A DNA stretch of 64,000 nt from Salinisphaera japonica YTM-1 (lineage in GTDB: Bacteria; Pseudomonadota; Gammaproteobacteria; Nevskiales; Salinisphaeraceae): NCBI RefSeq assembly GCF_003788585.1, contig NZ_AYKG01000001.1, positions 62,001-126,000 on the forward strand. Reading direction: 5' to 3'. Position 1 is the stretch's first letter; each line of letters opens with the position of its first letter. Positions 53,533 to 62,723 of this stretch are shown here, piece by piece. The notes beneath the pieces are model-generated. The model was not told the DNA's origin and ran no database searches. It worked only from the letters and a program-made list of their open reading frames with translations. A program made the translations under genes and the position numbers.

Positions 53533-55332
53533 TTATTTGTCGTCATCGGTCGAGAGTACCGCCAAAAAGGCTTCCTGCGGAATCTCGACGCTGCCGAGCT
53601 GTTTCATCCGCTTCTTGCCCTCTTTCTGTTTCTCGAGCAGCTTGCGCTTGCGCGAGACGTCGCCGCCGTAACATTTGGCGGTCACGTTCTTGCGCATGGC
53701 CTTGACCGTCGAGCGCGCGATGATGCGCGTGCCGATGGTGGCCTGAATGGCCACGTCGAACATCTGGCGCGGCACGATATTCTTGAGTTTTTCGACGATG
53801 GCCTTGCCGCGGCCATAAGACATGTCGCGATGCACGATATGCGCCAGTGCGTCCACGCTCTCGCCGTTGATCAACACGTCCAGGCGTACAAGATCGGCCG
53901 CCTGGAAACGCTTGAAGTCGTACTCGAACGAGGCAAAGCCGCGCGAGACCGATTTCAGCTTGTCGAAGAAATCGAGCACGACCTCCGACAATGGCATCTC
54001 GAACTCCATCTGGACCGAGCCGCCCATGTAGGCCATGTTCTTCTGCACGCCGCGTTTTTCCATGCACAGCTGCATGACCGCGCCGATGAACTCCTGGGGC
54101 ATCAGGATCGAGGCATGGATGATCGGCTCGCGGATCTCATCAATCTCGCCGACCGGCGGCAGCTGCTGCGGGTTGGAGATCGCCAGCTCTTCACCGGCAT
54201 GGGTGGCCACCTGATAGACCACTGTGGGCGCAGTGGTGATCAGATCCAGACCGTACTCGCGCTCCAGGCGCTCCTGCACGATCTCCATGTGCAGCATGCC
54301 CAGAAAGCCGATACGAAACCCAAAACCCAGTGCCGCCGATGTCTCCGGCTCGTAGTTGAGCGACGAGTCGTTGAGACGCAGCTTGGCCAGCGCGTCACGA
54401 AAATCCTCGTAATCATCGGAGTTGATCGTGAACACGCCGGCAAAGACACGCGGCTGGACCTGTTTGAAACCCGGCACCCGCTCGGCGCAGGGCCGATAGG
54501 CATGGGTGAGCGTGTCGCCGACCGGCGCGCCGTCGATATCCTTGATACCGGCGATGACATAGCCGACTTCACCCACTTCCAGCGCATCGCGCGACTGTTT
54601 TTTCGGCGTGAAAATCCCGACATCGCCGACTTCATATTCGCGCTCGGTCGACATCACTTTCATGCGATCGCGCTTGGCCAGGCGGCCGTTACGAATACGC
54701 ACCAACGACACCACGCCCAGATAGTTATCGAACCACGAGTCGATGATCAGGGCCTGGAGCGGGGCATCGGGATCACCGGTCGGTGCGGGCACGCGCCGGA
54801 TGATCGCCTCGAGCACGTCGGTGATGCCCTGGCCCGATTTGGCCGACACCAGCAGGCGATCGGTGGCCTCCAGGCCAATCACATCCTCGATCTGCTGGGC
54901 CACGGCGTCCGGGTCCGCCTGGGGCAGATCGATCTTGTTGAGCACCGGCAGGACTTCGAGATTCTGCTCGATGGCCGTATAGGTATTGGCAACGCTCTGT
55001 GCCTCGACGCCCTGTGAGGCATCGACGACGAGCAGCGCGCCCTCACAGGCGAACAGCGAGCGCGAGACCTCGTAGGAGAAATCCACGTGGCCGGGCGTGT
55101 CGATGAAATTGAGCTTGTAGGTCTGGCCGTCGATCGCGGTGTAATCGAGTGTCACCGCCTGCGACTTGATGGTGATGCCACGCTCTCGCTCGAGATCCAT
55201 TGAATCGAGCACCTGATCCGACATTTCTCGCTCGGTCAGGCCATGACACTCACGGATGAACCGATCGGCCAGCGTCGATTTGCCATGATCGATATGCGCG
55301 ATGATCGAGAAATTACGGATATGTGACTGCAT
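53533..55332 (-). CDS. lepA: Elongation factor 4 (LepA)
   Basis: The protein has 599 residues, a ribosomal translocase-like GTPase. G1 [14 protein letters not shown]3 [12 protein letters not shown] and G4 NKIDLPQAD are present. EF-G-like domains follow, and the LepA-specific C-domain includes [20 protein letters not shown]. It starts downstream of a promoter-like TATACT and a hairpin in the spacer from mucD. The next gene, lepB, is 40 nt on. Confidence 0.97.
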   Translation of the reverse strand: MQSHIRNFSIIAHIDHGKSTLADRFIRECHGLTEREMSDQVLDSMDLERERGITIKSQAVTLDYTAIDGQTYKLNFIDTPGHVDFSYEVSRSLFACEGALLVVDASQGVEAQSVANTYTAIEQNLEVLPVLNKIDLPQADPDAVAQQIEDVIGLEATDRLLVSAKSGQGITDVLEAIIRRVPAPTGDPDAPLQALIIDSWFDNYLGVVSLVRIRNGRLAKRDRMKVMSTEREYEVGDVGIFTPKKQSRDALEVGEVGYVIAGIKDIDGAPVGDTLTHAYRPCAERVPGFKQVQPRVFAGVFTINSDDYEDFRDALAKLRLNDSSLNYEPETSAALGFGFRIGFLGMLHMEIVQERLEREYGLDLITTAPTVVYQVATHAGEELAISNPQQLPPVGEIDEIREPIIHASILMPQEFIGAVMQLCMEKRGVQKNMAYMGGSVQMEFEMPLSEVVLDFFDKLKSVSRGFASFEYDFKRFQAADLVRLDVLINGESVDALAHIVHRDMSYGRGKAIVEKLKNIVPRQMFDVAIQATIGTRIIARSTVKAMRKNVTAKCYGGDVSRKRKLLEKQKEGKKRMKQLGSVEIPQEAFLAVLSTDDDK

Positions 55333-55363
55333 AGAGTCGGGCGACGCGTCCGGGGGATAGACA

Positions 55364-55388
55364 ATCGCCCCGGACGTGCCGGGGCGAT
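55364..55388 (-). other. 10-bp GC hairpin in the lepA leader
   Basis: ATCGCCCCGG/CCGGGGCGAT with a 5-nt loop lies 32 nt before the lepA ATG. There is no U-tract, so it is not a standard terminator. It would lie in the 5' leader if transcription starts from the TATACT at 55410-55405. Confidence 0.5.
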
Positions 55389-55404
55389 GCGATACAGGCG
55401 ATGC

Positions 55405-55410
55405 AGTATA
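55405..55410 (-). promoter_or_regulatory. Candidate -10 hexamer (TATACT) before lepA
   Basis: TATACT on the minus strand, 5 of 6 matches to TATAAT, in GCGCGTATACTGCATCG. The -35 is not clear because an A8 tract lies about 12 nt upstream. It would give a leader of about 65 nt containing the hairpin at 55364. Confidence 0.35.
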
Positions 55411-55437
55411 CGCGCCTGGCCGGCTTTTTTTTAGCGC

Positions 55438-56967
55438 CTATCGCAGTCTTTCAGTTTCCGGCTCGCTCAGGGACAGCGCGATATAGCGCCGCACCCCGTC
55501 GCGCAACACCAGCAGGGCCACGCTGTCGTCGGCGTTGTGCAACGCCTTGAGCACTTCAGCCGGCCGGGCCACCGGGCGCGAGCCCACGCTCAGGATCACA
55601 TCGCCCTGCTGCAGGCCGGCCGCGCTGGCCGGCCCGTCGGCCAGGCGCTGAATCCGTACGCCCTGTCGATCGATGCCGAGCGTTTGCTGTTCCTGCTTGT
55701 CGAGTGGCGCAAGCGTCAGACCGAAATTACCGCCGGCCTCGGACGGCGCCTGAGCCGCACCGGACGTGGCAAAGGTCGCCGGCAGGGCTTCGATCTTGAG
55801 CTGGATGTTTTTCTTATTGCCGTCGCGCAGCACGGTCAGCTCGGCGCGCTCGCCCGGCAGAACACGACCGACCAACGGCGGCAGATCAGCCGCCGAGTCG
55901 ACGCCGTGGTTCTCGAAGGACAGGATGATGTCACCAACCTTCAGCGACGAGCCGGCCGCCGGACTGTCGGCCATGATCTGTGTCACCAGCGCACCCACCG
56001 GACGATTCAGATTGAACGACTGGGCCAGCTTGCGATCGACATCCTGAATCTGCACGCCGAGCCAGCCACGCACGACTTCGCCGTGGTCACGCAGCTGACG
56101 GGCCGCATTCATCGCGGCATCGATCGGGATCGCGAACGATACGCCCTGATAGCCGCCGGTGTCGGAATAGATCTGTGAATTGATGCCCACGACCTGGCCA
56201 GCAAGATTGAACAACGGCCCGCCCGAGTTGCCGGGGTTGATCGCCACATCGGTCTGTAAAAACGACACATAGCGATTATCGGCCAGGTTGCGATTCTTGG
56301 CCGATACGATGCCCGCCGTGACCGAGGTCTCGAAACCGAAAGGCGAGCCGATCGCCACGACCCAGGAGCCGACGTTCAGATCGTCGGGCTGGCCGACCTG
56401 AACGGTCGGCAGATCCTTGGCATCGACCTTGAGTACAGCAATATCGCTATCGGCATCGGAGCCGACGAGCTTGGCCACGAGCTGGCGACGATCATTGAGC
56501 TTGACCACGATCTGGCCCGCGCCGGCCGTCACATGTCGATTGGTCAGAATATAACCATCGGACGAGATGATGAAGCCCGAGCCCAAGGAGACATGATCTT
56601 CCGGGGCCGGCATCTGTGGCATGTTGCCGCCGGGCGGATGATCCTGAAAGAACCGCTTCAACCAATCGCCTAGCTCACCGGCATTCGGCCGGCCTTGGCT
56701 GCTGCCCGGTGACTGCCCGCCAGCCGCCGGCTTGGGTGGCATGGCACTGACGTTCACAACCGCCGGTGAAACCTGTTTCACCAACTCGGTAAAGTCGGGC
56801 AGGCCCTGCACGATAGGCTCGGCCGGCTCGTTGGATTTTGCCTGTACTTCGGCGTCGAACGGCTGCCCGCCGGGCTCGGCGCTGTCGCTGCCACAACCGG
56901 TCAGCCCCAGACAGACTGAGAGCGCGCCGATGGCGAGCGCACGGCCAACAATAGAAATATCCTGCAT
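55438..56967 (-). CDS. mucD: Periplasmic serine protease Do-like (MucD type), predicted lipoprotein
   Basis: The protein has 509 residues. The catalytic triad is His145 (TNRHVTAGA), Asp175 (DADSDIAVL) and Ser248 (NPGNSGGPLFN), followed by two PDZ domains (about 290-385 and 410-500). The N-terminus ends in LGLTGC with Cys25, a lipobox, so the protease may be tethered to a membrane, unlike soluble DegP. A Gly/Pro/Gln-rich loop (about 78-120) precedes the protease core. It lies after rseB, so it belongs to the sigma-E region and probably degrades misfolded envelope proteins. Confidence 0.93.
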   Translation of the reverse strand: MQDISIVGRALAIGALSVCLGLTGCGSDSAEPGGQPFDAEVQAKSNEPAEPIVQGLPDFTELVKQVSPAVVNVSAMPPKPAAGGQSPGSSQGRPNAGELGDWLKRFFQDHPPGGNMPQMPAPEDHVSLGSGFIISSDGYILTNRHVTAGAGQIVVKLNDRRQLVAKLVGSDADSDIAVLKVDAKDLPTVQVGQPDDLNVGSWVVAIGSPFGFETSVTAGIVSAKNRNLADNRYVSFLQTDVAINPGNSGGPLFNLAGQVVGINSQIYSDTGGYQGVSFAIPIDAAMNAARQLRDHGEVVRGWLGVQIQDVDRKLAQSFNLNRPVGALVTQIMADSPAAGSSLKVGDIILSFENHGVDSAADLPPLVGRVLPGERAELTVLRDGNKKNIQLKIEALPATFATSGAAQAPSEAGGNFGLTLAPLDKQEQQTLGIDRQGVRIQRLADGPASAAGLQQGDVILSVGSRPVARPAEVLKALHNADDSVALLVLRDGVRRYIALSLSEPETERLR

Positions 56968-57073
56968 TGATTGCCCCGAGACGTCATTGGCTCATGACAC
57001 GGCGGTGCCATGTATCCCTATGCCTTCATCTTGTCGTGCTCATGGCCACAGGACAAGCACGTATGCGGCTTGC

Positions 57074-58117
57074 TCAGCTACCCGGCGCCGCGGCCTCGCG
57101 TTTGGCCGAGGAGATCGCGTTCTTGGCACGTACCAGATTCTCGGCGATACGCTTGGCGGTCGCGGCCGGAACCTCACCCACCACCGTAATCTGTGAATTG
57201 CCCACGATATTGCCGTAGGCGTTGACCGCGCCCATCCGCGTCGCGCCGTTCAGCGGCGCCCGCAGACCGGCTGGCGCGATGAATGCCGACACGGTGGCCA
57301 CACCGTCGGTGAACAACATCTGTCGTACCGAGGCATCCGGCGTGACCTGGCGCACGCCGTTTTCGGCAAGGCGAAACCCCGGCGGCAGATTACGAATATG
57401 CCAATCGTCATCGTCTTCGTCGCCGGCGCTATCGTCGGCCAGATGAACCGACTGATGACGCACTACTTTGAACCCGCGCACGTCGTAGCTTGATACGAAT
57501 GCATCATCGGGCACGCTCTTGGGGAACGCGACGTCGGTGAACATCAGCTGTTCCAGCCGGTCACCGTCATAGCGTAACGACAGCTTGAGCGGCAGATCGG
57601 TCTGTTTGTCGACCCACATCCGATAGCCGTATCGGTAATCGTCGGTTGGTTTGATCGAAACGATACGACAGGTGCGCCCGGCAAACCGCGTCGTGCCCTC
57701 AACGGCCACGTTGTAATATGTCTTGAGCTGCTCCGGCGAGAAGTGCGCCACGCTGCCCAGCAGCGTCTTCGGTGCGTGCTCGGATATCAACACCAGTTGG
57801 CGTTCGGGCAGGATCGAGGTGACCTCGTCGCCCTTGCGGATCACCTCACGCGCCTCGCCGCTTTGCGACACCAGGCGCTCTTGCTCGGTGCCATCGTGCA
57901 GGCGGTGCACGACCCGCACCGTATCCACGTCGCCACTGCGCAAGTAGACGATCGTGCCGCGGTAGGTGACTTTGCGCACGGCCGCCGCCGCGTCGCTCAG
58001 CAATCGAATCGAGCTCGCCGTGGTGGACGGGCCATCCGTATCCGGGGCCGCCCACAGCGGCGGCGCGACTGCCACCGCGCATAACGAGACAGCGAACGCG
58101 ACCAGCGTCCGGGTCAC
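57074..58117 (-). CDS. rseB: Sigma-E negative regulator RseB/MucB
   Basis: The protein has 347 residues with a signal peptide (LVAFAVSLCAVAVAPPLWA). It is a LolA-like N-domain (VTYRGTIVYLRSGDVDTVRVVHRL, RFAGRTCRIVSIKPTDDYRYGYRMWVD) plus a smaller C-domain near PDASVRQMLFTDGVATVSAF. Periplasmic RseB binds RseA and shields it from proteolysis. It starts at GTG, overlapping the rseA stop by 4 nt. No mucC follows; the 106-nt spacer to mucD holds only a 17-codon open frame with CxxC-like residues that I do not call. Confidence 0.9.
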   Translation of the reverse strand: MTRTLVAFAVSLCAVAVAPPLWAAPDTDGPSTTASSIRLLSDAAAAVRKVTYRGTIVYLRSGDVDTVRVVHRLHDGTEQERLVSQSGEAREVIRKGDEVTSILPERQLVLISEHAPKTLLGSVAHFSPEQLKTYYNVAVEGTTRFAGRTCRIVSIKPTDDYRYGYRMWVDKQTDLPLKLSLRYDGDRLEQLMFTDVAFPKSVPDDAFVSSYDVRGFKVVRHQSVHLADDSAGDEDDDDWHIRNLPPGFRLAENGVRQVTPDASVRQMLFTDGVATVSAFIAPAGLRAPLNGATRMGAVNAYGNIVGNSQITVVGEVPAATAKRIAENLVRAKNAISSAKREAAAPGS

Positions 58118-58887
58118 TGTGTTGCGCCCTGCCCGTACGTGGCGACACGCACATAAGCCGGCGTGGTGCTCGACATGCCATAGCCGCGCGCCATGCCGTT
58201 GTGATCCACGAGATACCCGTTGAGCTCTTCACGCACGGCCGGATCATTGACCGACCATCGATCAGAGGCGCTTGTCGATGCCTGGGCAGAAACATTGCGC
58301 ACGCTGGCCGACGACGATGCATTCGCGGCTCGGACGGTGCCGAAATCCACGAGTTGATCGTTCCACTGTGCGCTGCCAAAGCCCGTGCGCGCGCCACGCG
58401 TGGCGGCGGCCGTGTCGGCGCTACTCGTGGCCACGTTTCTCGACGTGCGCGCCGAGCTGGGATTAGTGGTCGCCACGGTGCCGGCTGACGTGCTTCGACC
58501 GCTCTGCCCGAACGGGCTGGCCGATACGAAGACCACGCCGGCCACGGCTGCGGCCATGCCCATGCCAGCCATACCCTGCCAGGCGCGGCTTCCCAGTCGC
58601 CGGCGCGATCTTGTCGCCGTGGACGGTGCTGTGCTGGCCGACGTGACCATCGGCACGACCGTCTCTCGTTGATCCTCTGACTCGATGGCCTGCATGACAC
58701 GGTTCGAAAAACCCAGATCCAAAGCGATCGGTTTCTCGGTTTCCGCGGCACGCAGCGTCGTTCGAATCCAGTTCTGACGGCTCCAGCTATCGCGCGCCGT
58801 TTCGTCGCGCAGCAACTGGGCCAGCACTGCCTCGATATCGTCACTGCTGGCTTCGCCATCCAGAAACGCAGACAACCGCTCGTTCAT
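58114..58887 (-). CDS. rseA: Anti-sigma-E factor RseA/MucA
   Basis: The protein has 257 residues. The N-terminal cytoplasmic anti-sigma domain (ERLSAFLDGEASSDDIEAVL, WSRQNWIRTTLRAA) is followed by a transmembrane helix (about 105-125, MGMAAAVAGVVFVSAS) and a long Ala/Ser/Thr-rich periplasmic region. The C-terminal portion (about 215-250, PAVREELNGYLVDHNGMARG) resembles the RseB-binding end of MucA. It is about 40-60 residues longer than E. coli RseA or MucA. The ATG at 58887 has GAGG 5 nt upstream; a GTG one codon earlier is less likely. Confidence 0.88.
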   Translation of the reverse strand: MNERLSAFLDGEASSDDIEAVLAQLLRDETARDSWSRQNWIRTTLRAAETEKPIALDLGFSNRVMQAIESEDQRETVVPMVTSASTAPSTATRSRRRLGSRAWQGMAGMGMAAAVAGVVFVSASPFGQSGRSTSAGTVATTNPSSARTSRNVATSSADTAAATRGARTGFGSAQWNDQLVDFGTVRAANASSSASVRNVSAQASTSASDRWSVNDPAVREELNGYLVDHNGMARGYGMSSTTPAYVRVATYGQGATQ

Positions 58888-58894
58888 CACAACC

Positions 58895-59470
58895 TCACTT
58901 GTCCGACAGGGACAACAACTTCTCCTCGATCGCAGCCCGGGCCCGGAATATCCGGGACCGCACGGTGCCCACTGGGCAATCCATCGACTGCGCGATTTCT
59001 TCGTAGCTCATACCGTCGATCTCGCGCAGCATGATTGCCGTGCGCAGATCCTCCGGCAGCTCGCGAATTGAAGCGATCACCGCATCGCGAATCTCCTCGC
59101 TTTCGAGCAGCGCCTCGGGCGTGTCCTGCTCGGAAAACCGATCCATGTGGCCGAAGGCTTCGGCGTCGGCCACGTCGACATCCTGGCTTGCCGGGCGCCG
59201 TGCCCGAGCCACCAGATAATTCTTTGCAGTGTTGATCGAAATGCGATACAGCCAGGTGTAGAACGCGCTGTTGCCCTTGAAATTGGGCAATGCGCGATAC
59301 GCCTTGATAAAGGCTTCCTGAGCCACATCGGGCGCATCGGCACTGCTGACATAACGCGCCACCAGCTTGATGACCTTGTGCTGGTACTTGCGTACCAGCA
59401 GCTCGAAAGCACGCGAATCGCCCGCCTGGGTGCGCGCCACGAGCTGTTCGTCGGATGCGTCTTCGCTCAT
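58895..59470 (-). CDS. rpoE: RNA polymerase sigma-E factor (RpoE/AlgU)
   Basis: The protein has 191 residues, an ECF sigma factor. Region 2 (FELLVRKYQHKVIKLVARYV, DVAQEAFIKAYRALPNFKG, FYTWLYRISINTAKNYLVA) and region 4 (LREIDGMSYEEIAQSMDCPVGTVRSRIFRAR) match RpoE/AlgU closely. It heads rpoE-rseA-rseB-mucD. Two promoters are visible upstream, one of sigma-E type, implying autoregulation. Confidence 0.96.
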   Translation of the reverse strand: MSEDASDEQLVARTQAGDSRAFELLVRKYQHKVIKLVARYVSSADAPDVAQEAFIKAYRALPNFKGNSAFYTWLYRISINTAKNYLVARARRPASQDVDVADAEAFGHMDRFSEQDTPEALLESEEIRDAVIASIRELPEDLRTAIMLREIDGMSYEEIAQSMDCPVGTVRSRIFRARAAIEEKLLSLSDK

Positions 59471-59563
59471 TTAGCGACAACGCAACGCGCGACGAGGGCA
59501 TGTCGGCTGGTAATAACGTGTCTCGACCTCGCTAATCGATTCCACCACGGCGGTGCTGTCGTG

Positions 59564-59590
59564 ATAGACCACGGCCGAAGCGAAAAGTTC
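59564..59590 (-). promoter_or_regulatory. Sigma-E-type promoter of rpoE
   Basis: GAACTT (59590-59585), 16 nt, TCTAT (59568-59564), about 90 nt before the rpoE ATG. This matches the E. coli/AlgU consensus (GAACTT with a TCTGA-like -10) and is preceded by an A/T-rich run, as usual. Confidence 0.75.
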
Positions 59591-59668
59591 TATTTTTTTT
59601 AATCCGATATGCATTGCAGTCGCTGATTAGCCACGGGCCGGGCCGCGGGGTCGTTGGCAAGCGGCTAT

Positions 59669-59697
59669 ATTCTAGCGGCCTACCCGCGCCTCGTCAC
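59669..59697 (-). promoter_or_regulatory. Sigma-70-type upstream promoter of rpoE
   Basis: GTGACG (59697-59692), 17 nt, TAGAAT (59674-59669). It would provide basal transcription feeding the sigma-E promoter. The 237-nt spacer to the next gene otherwise shows nothing I can call. Confidence 0.5.
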
Positions 59698-59707
59698 AGT
59701 CGCGCGT

Positions 59708-61075
59708 TCAGCGCGAACACAGCTTGCCGGCGCGTGCAGAGACCTCATCATTCAGCCAATCAGCGATATCAGCGAGCGCACACGGACTGTCACGTAACGG
59801 CAGATGCCCCCCACCTGCCACCGCCACGCCGTACAAGGCTGGGCTTTCGACGATAGCCGTCTCGATCAAATCGGGCGGCGTCACGATATCTTGTTTGCCA
59901 TAGACCAGCCGCCCCGACACGGCATGAAAAGACGCCAGCACCGGCTTGTTCGCGACAGGCCAGTCCCGGCAAGCCTCGCTGCTGTCGGCCGGGCCGAGAT
60001 AAGCCGTGATATCGAGTATCGGCGCCGATTTGGATCGCCCGGCCACCGTGCGCAAGCCGGCCAGGCTGCACCGCATGCTCCAATAGGCCGGTGCATGTGA
60101 TGCGCTCGTCTTGCCAAGCGCGGCCACCGGCCTCAAAAGCGGCGCCAGCACCGCGGTATCGCCGAGCGCTTGGCGTAGCCGACCGGCAATCGCGGGTGCC
60201 GTATCCGGCGCATAACTGGCAAAGAGAAGCCCGGTGAGCAGCGTATCCGGGGCAACGCTCAGGCGCTGGCTCGGGTATGGGATCGTTGCCCACGCGGCTT
60301 CGATGGGGGCGCGGCCGAGAGTGGCGAGCCAGGCCGCCAGCGTCGTGCGTATCGAGGGTACGCCGAGGCGGCAGGCCAGCCGTGCGTTACAACGCGTGAT
60401 CACGGCATCGACCGCACGCTGTGTCACGCGGGCGGAAAACGCGGCGCCGCCCTGCTCGTGCATCGCGGGCGATTCGAGTATCAGGCTTTCGATATCGCCG
60501 GGATACGCGGCGGCCAGCGCGCGCACCACGAACGCGCCGAAGGACTGGGCCCAGAACACCGCCGGGCCTTGACCAAGGGCCTCGACCAGCGCATGCAGAT
60601 CACGAACCGCGGCCGATACCGACAGCGCTCGGGCCGTGGCCGCTCCGAGCCTGCGACGACATGGCGCCAGACGCTCGCCCTCGTTACAGGCAACCCGGGG
60701 CAGGCTCTGCCCGGTCGAGCGCGGGTCGAACAGCACGATATCGCGCGGCCAGCCTGCGTATTGCTGGAAACGCTGCCAGTCAGCCAGCCCTGCCGCGTCG
60801 AGTCCGGCCGGGGCACCCGGCCCGCCCGGCACGAATATGACCGGATGATCGCTGATACGATCCGGCCGGGCCTGAAGCCGTGCCACCGCCAGGCGCACCG
60901 GCTGGCCGGCGATGGCGTGTCCCGGCCGCAGCGTGGCACAGCGCAGCGTCGCGGCACTCACGGCCGGCTCGATTTCGGGACAGGCGCGCCACGTCAGCGC
61001 GGCGTCTGCCGCGGCCGGGCTGGCCGATCCCAGGGCCAGGAGCACGATCAGCCAAGCGATAGGTCGCTCGATCAA
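59708..61075 (-). CDS. Secreted alpha/beta hydrolase (TAP/proline iminopeptidase-like)
   Basis: The protein has 455 residues with a signal peptide (IAWLIVLLALGSASPAAADA). The oxyanion loop VIFVPGGPGAP and LFDPRSTGQSLPRVAC are typical of exported peptidase-type hydrolases. The nucleophile elbow is FWAQSFGAFVV (A-x-S-x-G rather than G-x-S-x-G). The C-terminal catalytic His would be in VAGGGHLPLRD. Several cysteines (for example RVACNEGERLAPCRRR, KLCSR) suggest disulfides, fitting a periplasmic or secreted location. The substrate is unknown. The stop overlaps no neighbour; its start overlaps the ygfX stop. Confidence 0.78.
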   Translation of the reverse strand: MIERPIAWLIVLLALGSASPAAADAALTWRACPEIEPAVSAATLRCATLRPGHAIAGQPVRLAVARLQARPDRISDHPVIFVPGGPGAPAGLDAAGLADWQRFQQYAGWPRDIVLFDPRSTGQSLPRVACNEGERLAPCRRRLGAATARALSVSAAVRDLHALVEALGQGPAVFWAQSFGAFVVRALAAAYPGDIESLILESPAMHEQGGAAFSARVTQRAVDAVITRCNARLACRLGVPSIRTTLAAWLATLGRAPIEAAWATIPYPSQRLSVAPDTLLTGLLFASYAPDTAPAIAGRLRQALGDTAVLAPLLRPVAALGKTSASHAPAYWSMRCSLAGLRTVAGRSKSAPILDITAYLGPADSSEACRDWPVANKPVLASFHAVSGRLVYGKQDIVTPPDLIETAIVESPALYGVAVAGGGHLPLRDSPCALADIADWLNDEVSARAGKLCSR

Positions 61076-61533
61076 AGCGAATCGGCATCGGCCGCGACAT
61101 GCTGCGGGGCCCGGATACGAGCGCGGACACGCAGGCGCCGATGTGTATCGGCCGCCACGGCATCGACCGGCACGACCAGAAAATACGGCAGGCGGCGCGT
61201 GTTATCGCGAATCGTCAGCTGCACCCAGGCCGGCCCCCAGCAGCGTGCGACGACACACTGGCCGTAGCCGATGTCGCCGTTCACGCGGATCCAGGCCACC
61301 CGGTTATCCAGCGTCCAGCGAAATCGTCGCCATGCCCGGGGGTGGCGGCCGGTCACACGCCGATGCTGATCAATCGCGTGCCACAGGCCGGGCAAGAGCG
61401 CGATCGTTATCCAGGGCAGTTTGACGGCACAGACGAGCAGCGCGGTGCCCGCCAATAAGTGACCGGCCAGATTGGCCCCGACCAGCACACGCGATGTCGA
61501 AAACGTGGCTTCGATCGATTGCAGGCCCTGCAT
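61072..61533 (-). CDS. YgfX/CptA-like inner-membrane protein
   Basis: The protein has 153 residues. Two adjacent hydrophobic helices near the N-terminus (VLVGANLAGHLLAGTALLVCAVKLPW, ITIALLPGLWHAI) are followed by a soluble domain with LTIRDNTRRLPYFLVVPVDAV. It fits the YgfX family, which is encoded beside sdhE and was described in E. coli as CptA, acting with SdhE/CptB. Its position directly after sdhE is the main support; sequence match is moderate. Confidence 0.65.
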   Translation of the reverse strand: MQGLQSIEATFSTSRVLVGANLAGHLLAGTALLVCAVKLPWITIALLPGLWHAIDQHRRVTGRHPRAWRRFRWTLDNRVAWIRVNGDIGYGQCVVARCWGPAWVQLTIRDNTRRLPYFLVVPVDAVAADTHRRLRVRARIRAPQHVAADADSL

Positions 61534-61542
61534 CGCCGATGC

Positions 61543-61797
61543 TCAGGCCTCGTTCTGACGGATCTCGAATTCGCGCATTCGGGCGAGCAGTGCCGTCTGT
61601 GTCGGGTTATCAGCTTCCATGCGGCCCATCAGCAGGTACCACAGATCCGGGTCTTCTCGGTCCAGCAGGGCCAACAGCTCGGCGTGTTCTTCGTCGCTGA
61701 GGCCTTCGTATTCTGCGCTCACGAAGCGGGCCAGAAGCACATCGAGTTCTTTCATACCGCGCCGGCACAACCAGCGGACACGCTTCAATTCGCTCAT
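61543..61797 (-). CDS. sdhE: Succinate dehydrogenase flavinylation factor SdhE
   Basis: The protein has 84 residues. It promotes covalent FAD attachment to SdhA. The RGxxE motif is RRGMKELD near residue 13, and the acidic helix DEEHAELLALLDREDPDLWYLLMG matches the family. It lies just downstream of sdhAB, separated by a probable terminator, and may also work with the YgfX protein next to it. Confidence 0.93.
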   Translation of the reverse strand: MSELKRVRWLCRRGMKELDVLLARFVSAEYEGLSDEEHAELLALLDREDPDLWYLLMGRMEADNPTQTALLARMREFEIRQNEA

Positions 61798-61818
61798 GCT
61801 ATATCTCTGTTAAACGCT

Positions 61819-61855
61819 AAAAGACCCCGCAACGAACAGGCCGCTACAGGGTCTT
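61819..61855 (-). terminator. Probable terminator after sdhB
   Basis: On the minus strand, AAGACCC/GGGTCTT (stem) with a 21-nt loop runs into UUUU. It lies 22 nt after the sdhB stop and before sdhE. The long loop makes it a moderate call. Confidence 0.5.
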
Positions 61856-61877
61856 GCAAGAATCAACCGCGGGTTGA

Positions 61878-62657
61878 TCAGCCGCGACGCTCGACCAACA
61901 GTTTCTTGGTCTCGGCGATCGCGCGTGCCGGATTCAGGCCCTTCGGGCAGGTGTTGGCACAGTTCATGATCGTGTGACACCGATAGAGCTTGAACGGATC
62001 TTCCAACTCGTCCAGACGCTCGCCGGTGGCTTCGTCGCGCGAGTCCACGATCCAGCGATAGGCCTGCAGCAGAACGGCTGGGCCCAGATAACGCTCCGGG
62101 TTCCACCAGTAGCTCGGGCACGCCGTGGAGCAACAAGCACACAGGATGCACTCGTAGTAGCCGTCGAGCTTGGCGCGGTCTTCCGGCGTCTGCAGACGCT
62201 CGCGGCTGGGCTTGGCGGTATCGGTCTTGATCCAGGGCTCGATGGATTCGAGCTGTGCATAGAAATGCGTCAGATCGGTGACGAGATCCTTGACGACCGG
62301 CATGTGCGGCAACGGATAGATCCGTACATCGCCGTCGATGTCTTCGGTGCGCATCGTGCAGGCCAGCGTGTTCTTGCCGTCGATGTTGAAGGCACACGAG
62401 CCACACACGCCTTCACGACAGGAACGACGAAACGTCAGCGTGGGATCCAGCTCGTTCTTGATCTTGATCATTGCATCGAGAACCATCGGCCCGGTGCGAT
62501 CCAGATCGATCTCGTAGCTGTCGACGCGCGGGTTCTGCCCTGCCTCGGGCTCCCAGCGATAGACGCGGAAGGTTTTGACGCGCTTGGCATCCTTGGGCGC
62601 GGCGTAGTGCTTGCCCTTGGAGATGCGAGAGTTTTTCGGCAGTCGAAATTCAGCCAT
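61878..62657 (-). CDS. sdhB: Succinate dehydrogenase iron-sulfur subunit
   Basis: The protein has 259 residues and is part of complex II. The [2Fe-2S] ligands lie in [20 protein letters not shown] and AC, the [4Fe-4S] in [15 protein letters not shown], and the [3Fe-4S] in [17 protein letters not shown]. The ATG at 62657 starts [10 protein letters not shown] and is 66 nt after the sdhA stop. A slightly longer frame exists upstream, but it runs into the spacer. Confidence 0.97.
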   Translation of the reverse strand: MAEFRLPKNSRISKGKHYAAPKDAKRVKTFRVYRWEPEAGQNPRVDSYEIDLDRTGPMVLDAMIKIKNELDPTLTFRRSCREGVCGSCAFNIDGKNTLACTMRTEDIDGDVRIYPLPHMPVVKDLVTDLTHFYAQLESIEPWIKTDTAKPSRERLQTPEDRAKLDGYYECILCACCSTACPSYWWNPERYLGPAVLLQAYRWIVDSRDEATGERLDELEDPFKLYRCHTIMNCANTCPKGLNPARAIAETKKLLVERRG

Positions 62658-62723
62658 GGGTGGCCTCCATATCGGCGCTAGAGTCTCGGTGCGCCGTGGC
62701 ACACCGAGCAGCGGCAAGCGTTG

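Noticed and set aside
55364-55388. Rho-independent terminator between mucD and lepA
   Set aside because: The hairpin is strong but there is no U-tract on either strand, so I list it only as a stem-loop in the lepA leader.
57020-57072. Tiny open frame reading ...CLSCGHEHDKMKA in the rseB-mucD spacer, possibly a mucC remnant or zinc peptide
   Set aside because: It is at most 17-19 codons, lacks a start codon with a ribosome site, and bears no similarity to the membrane protein MucC.
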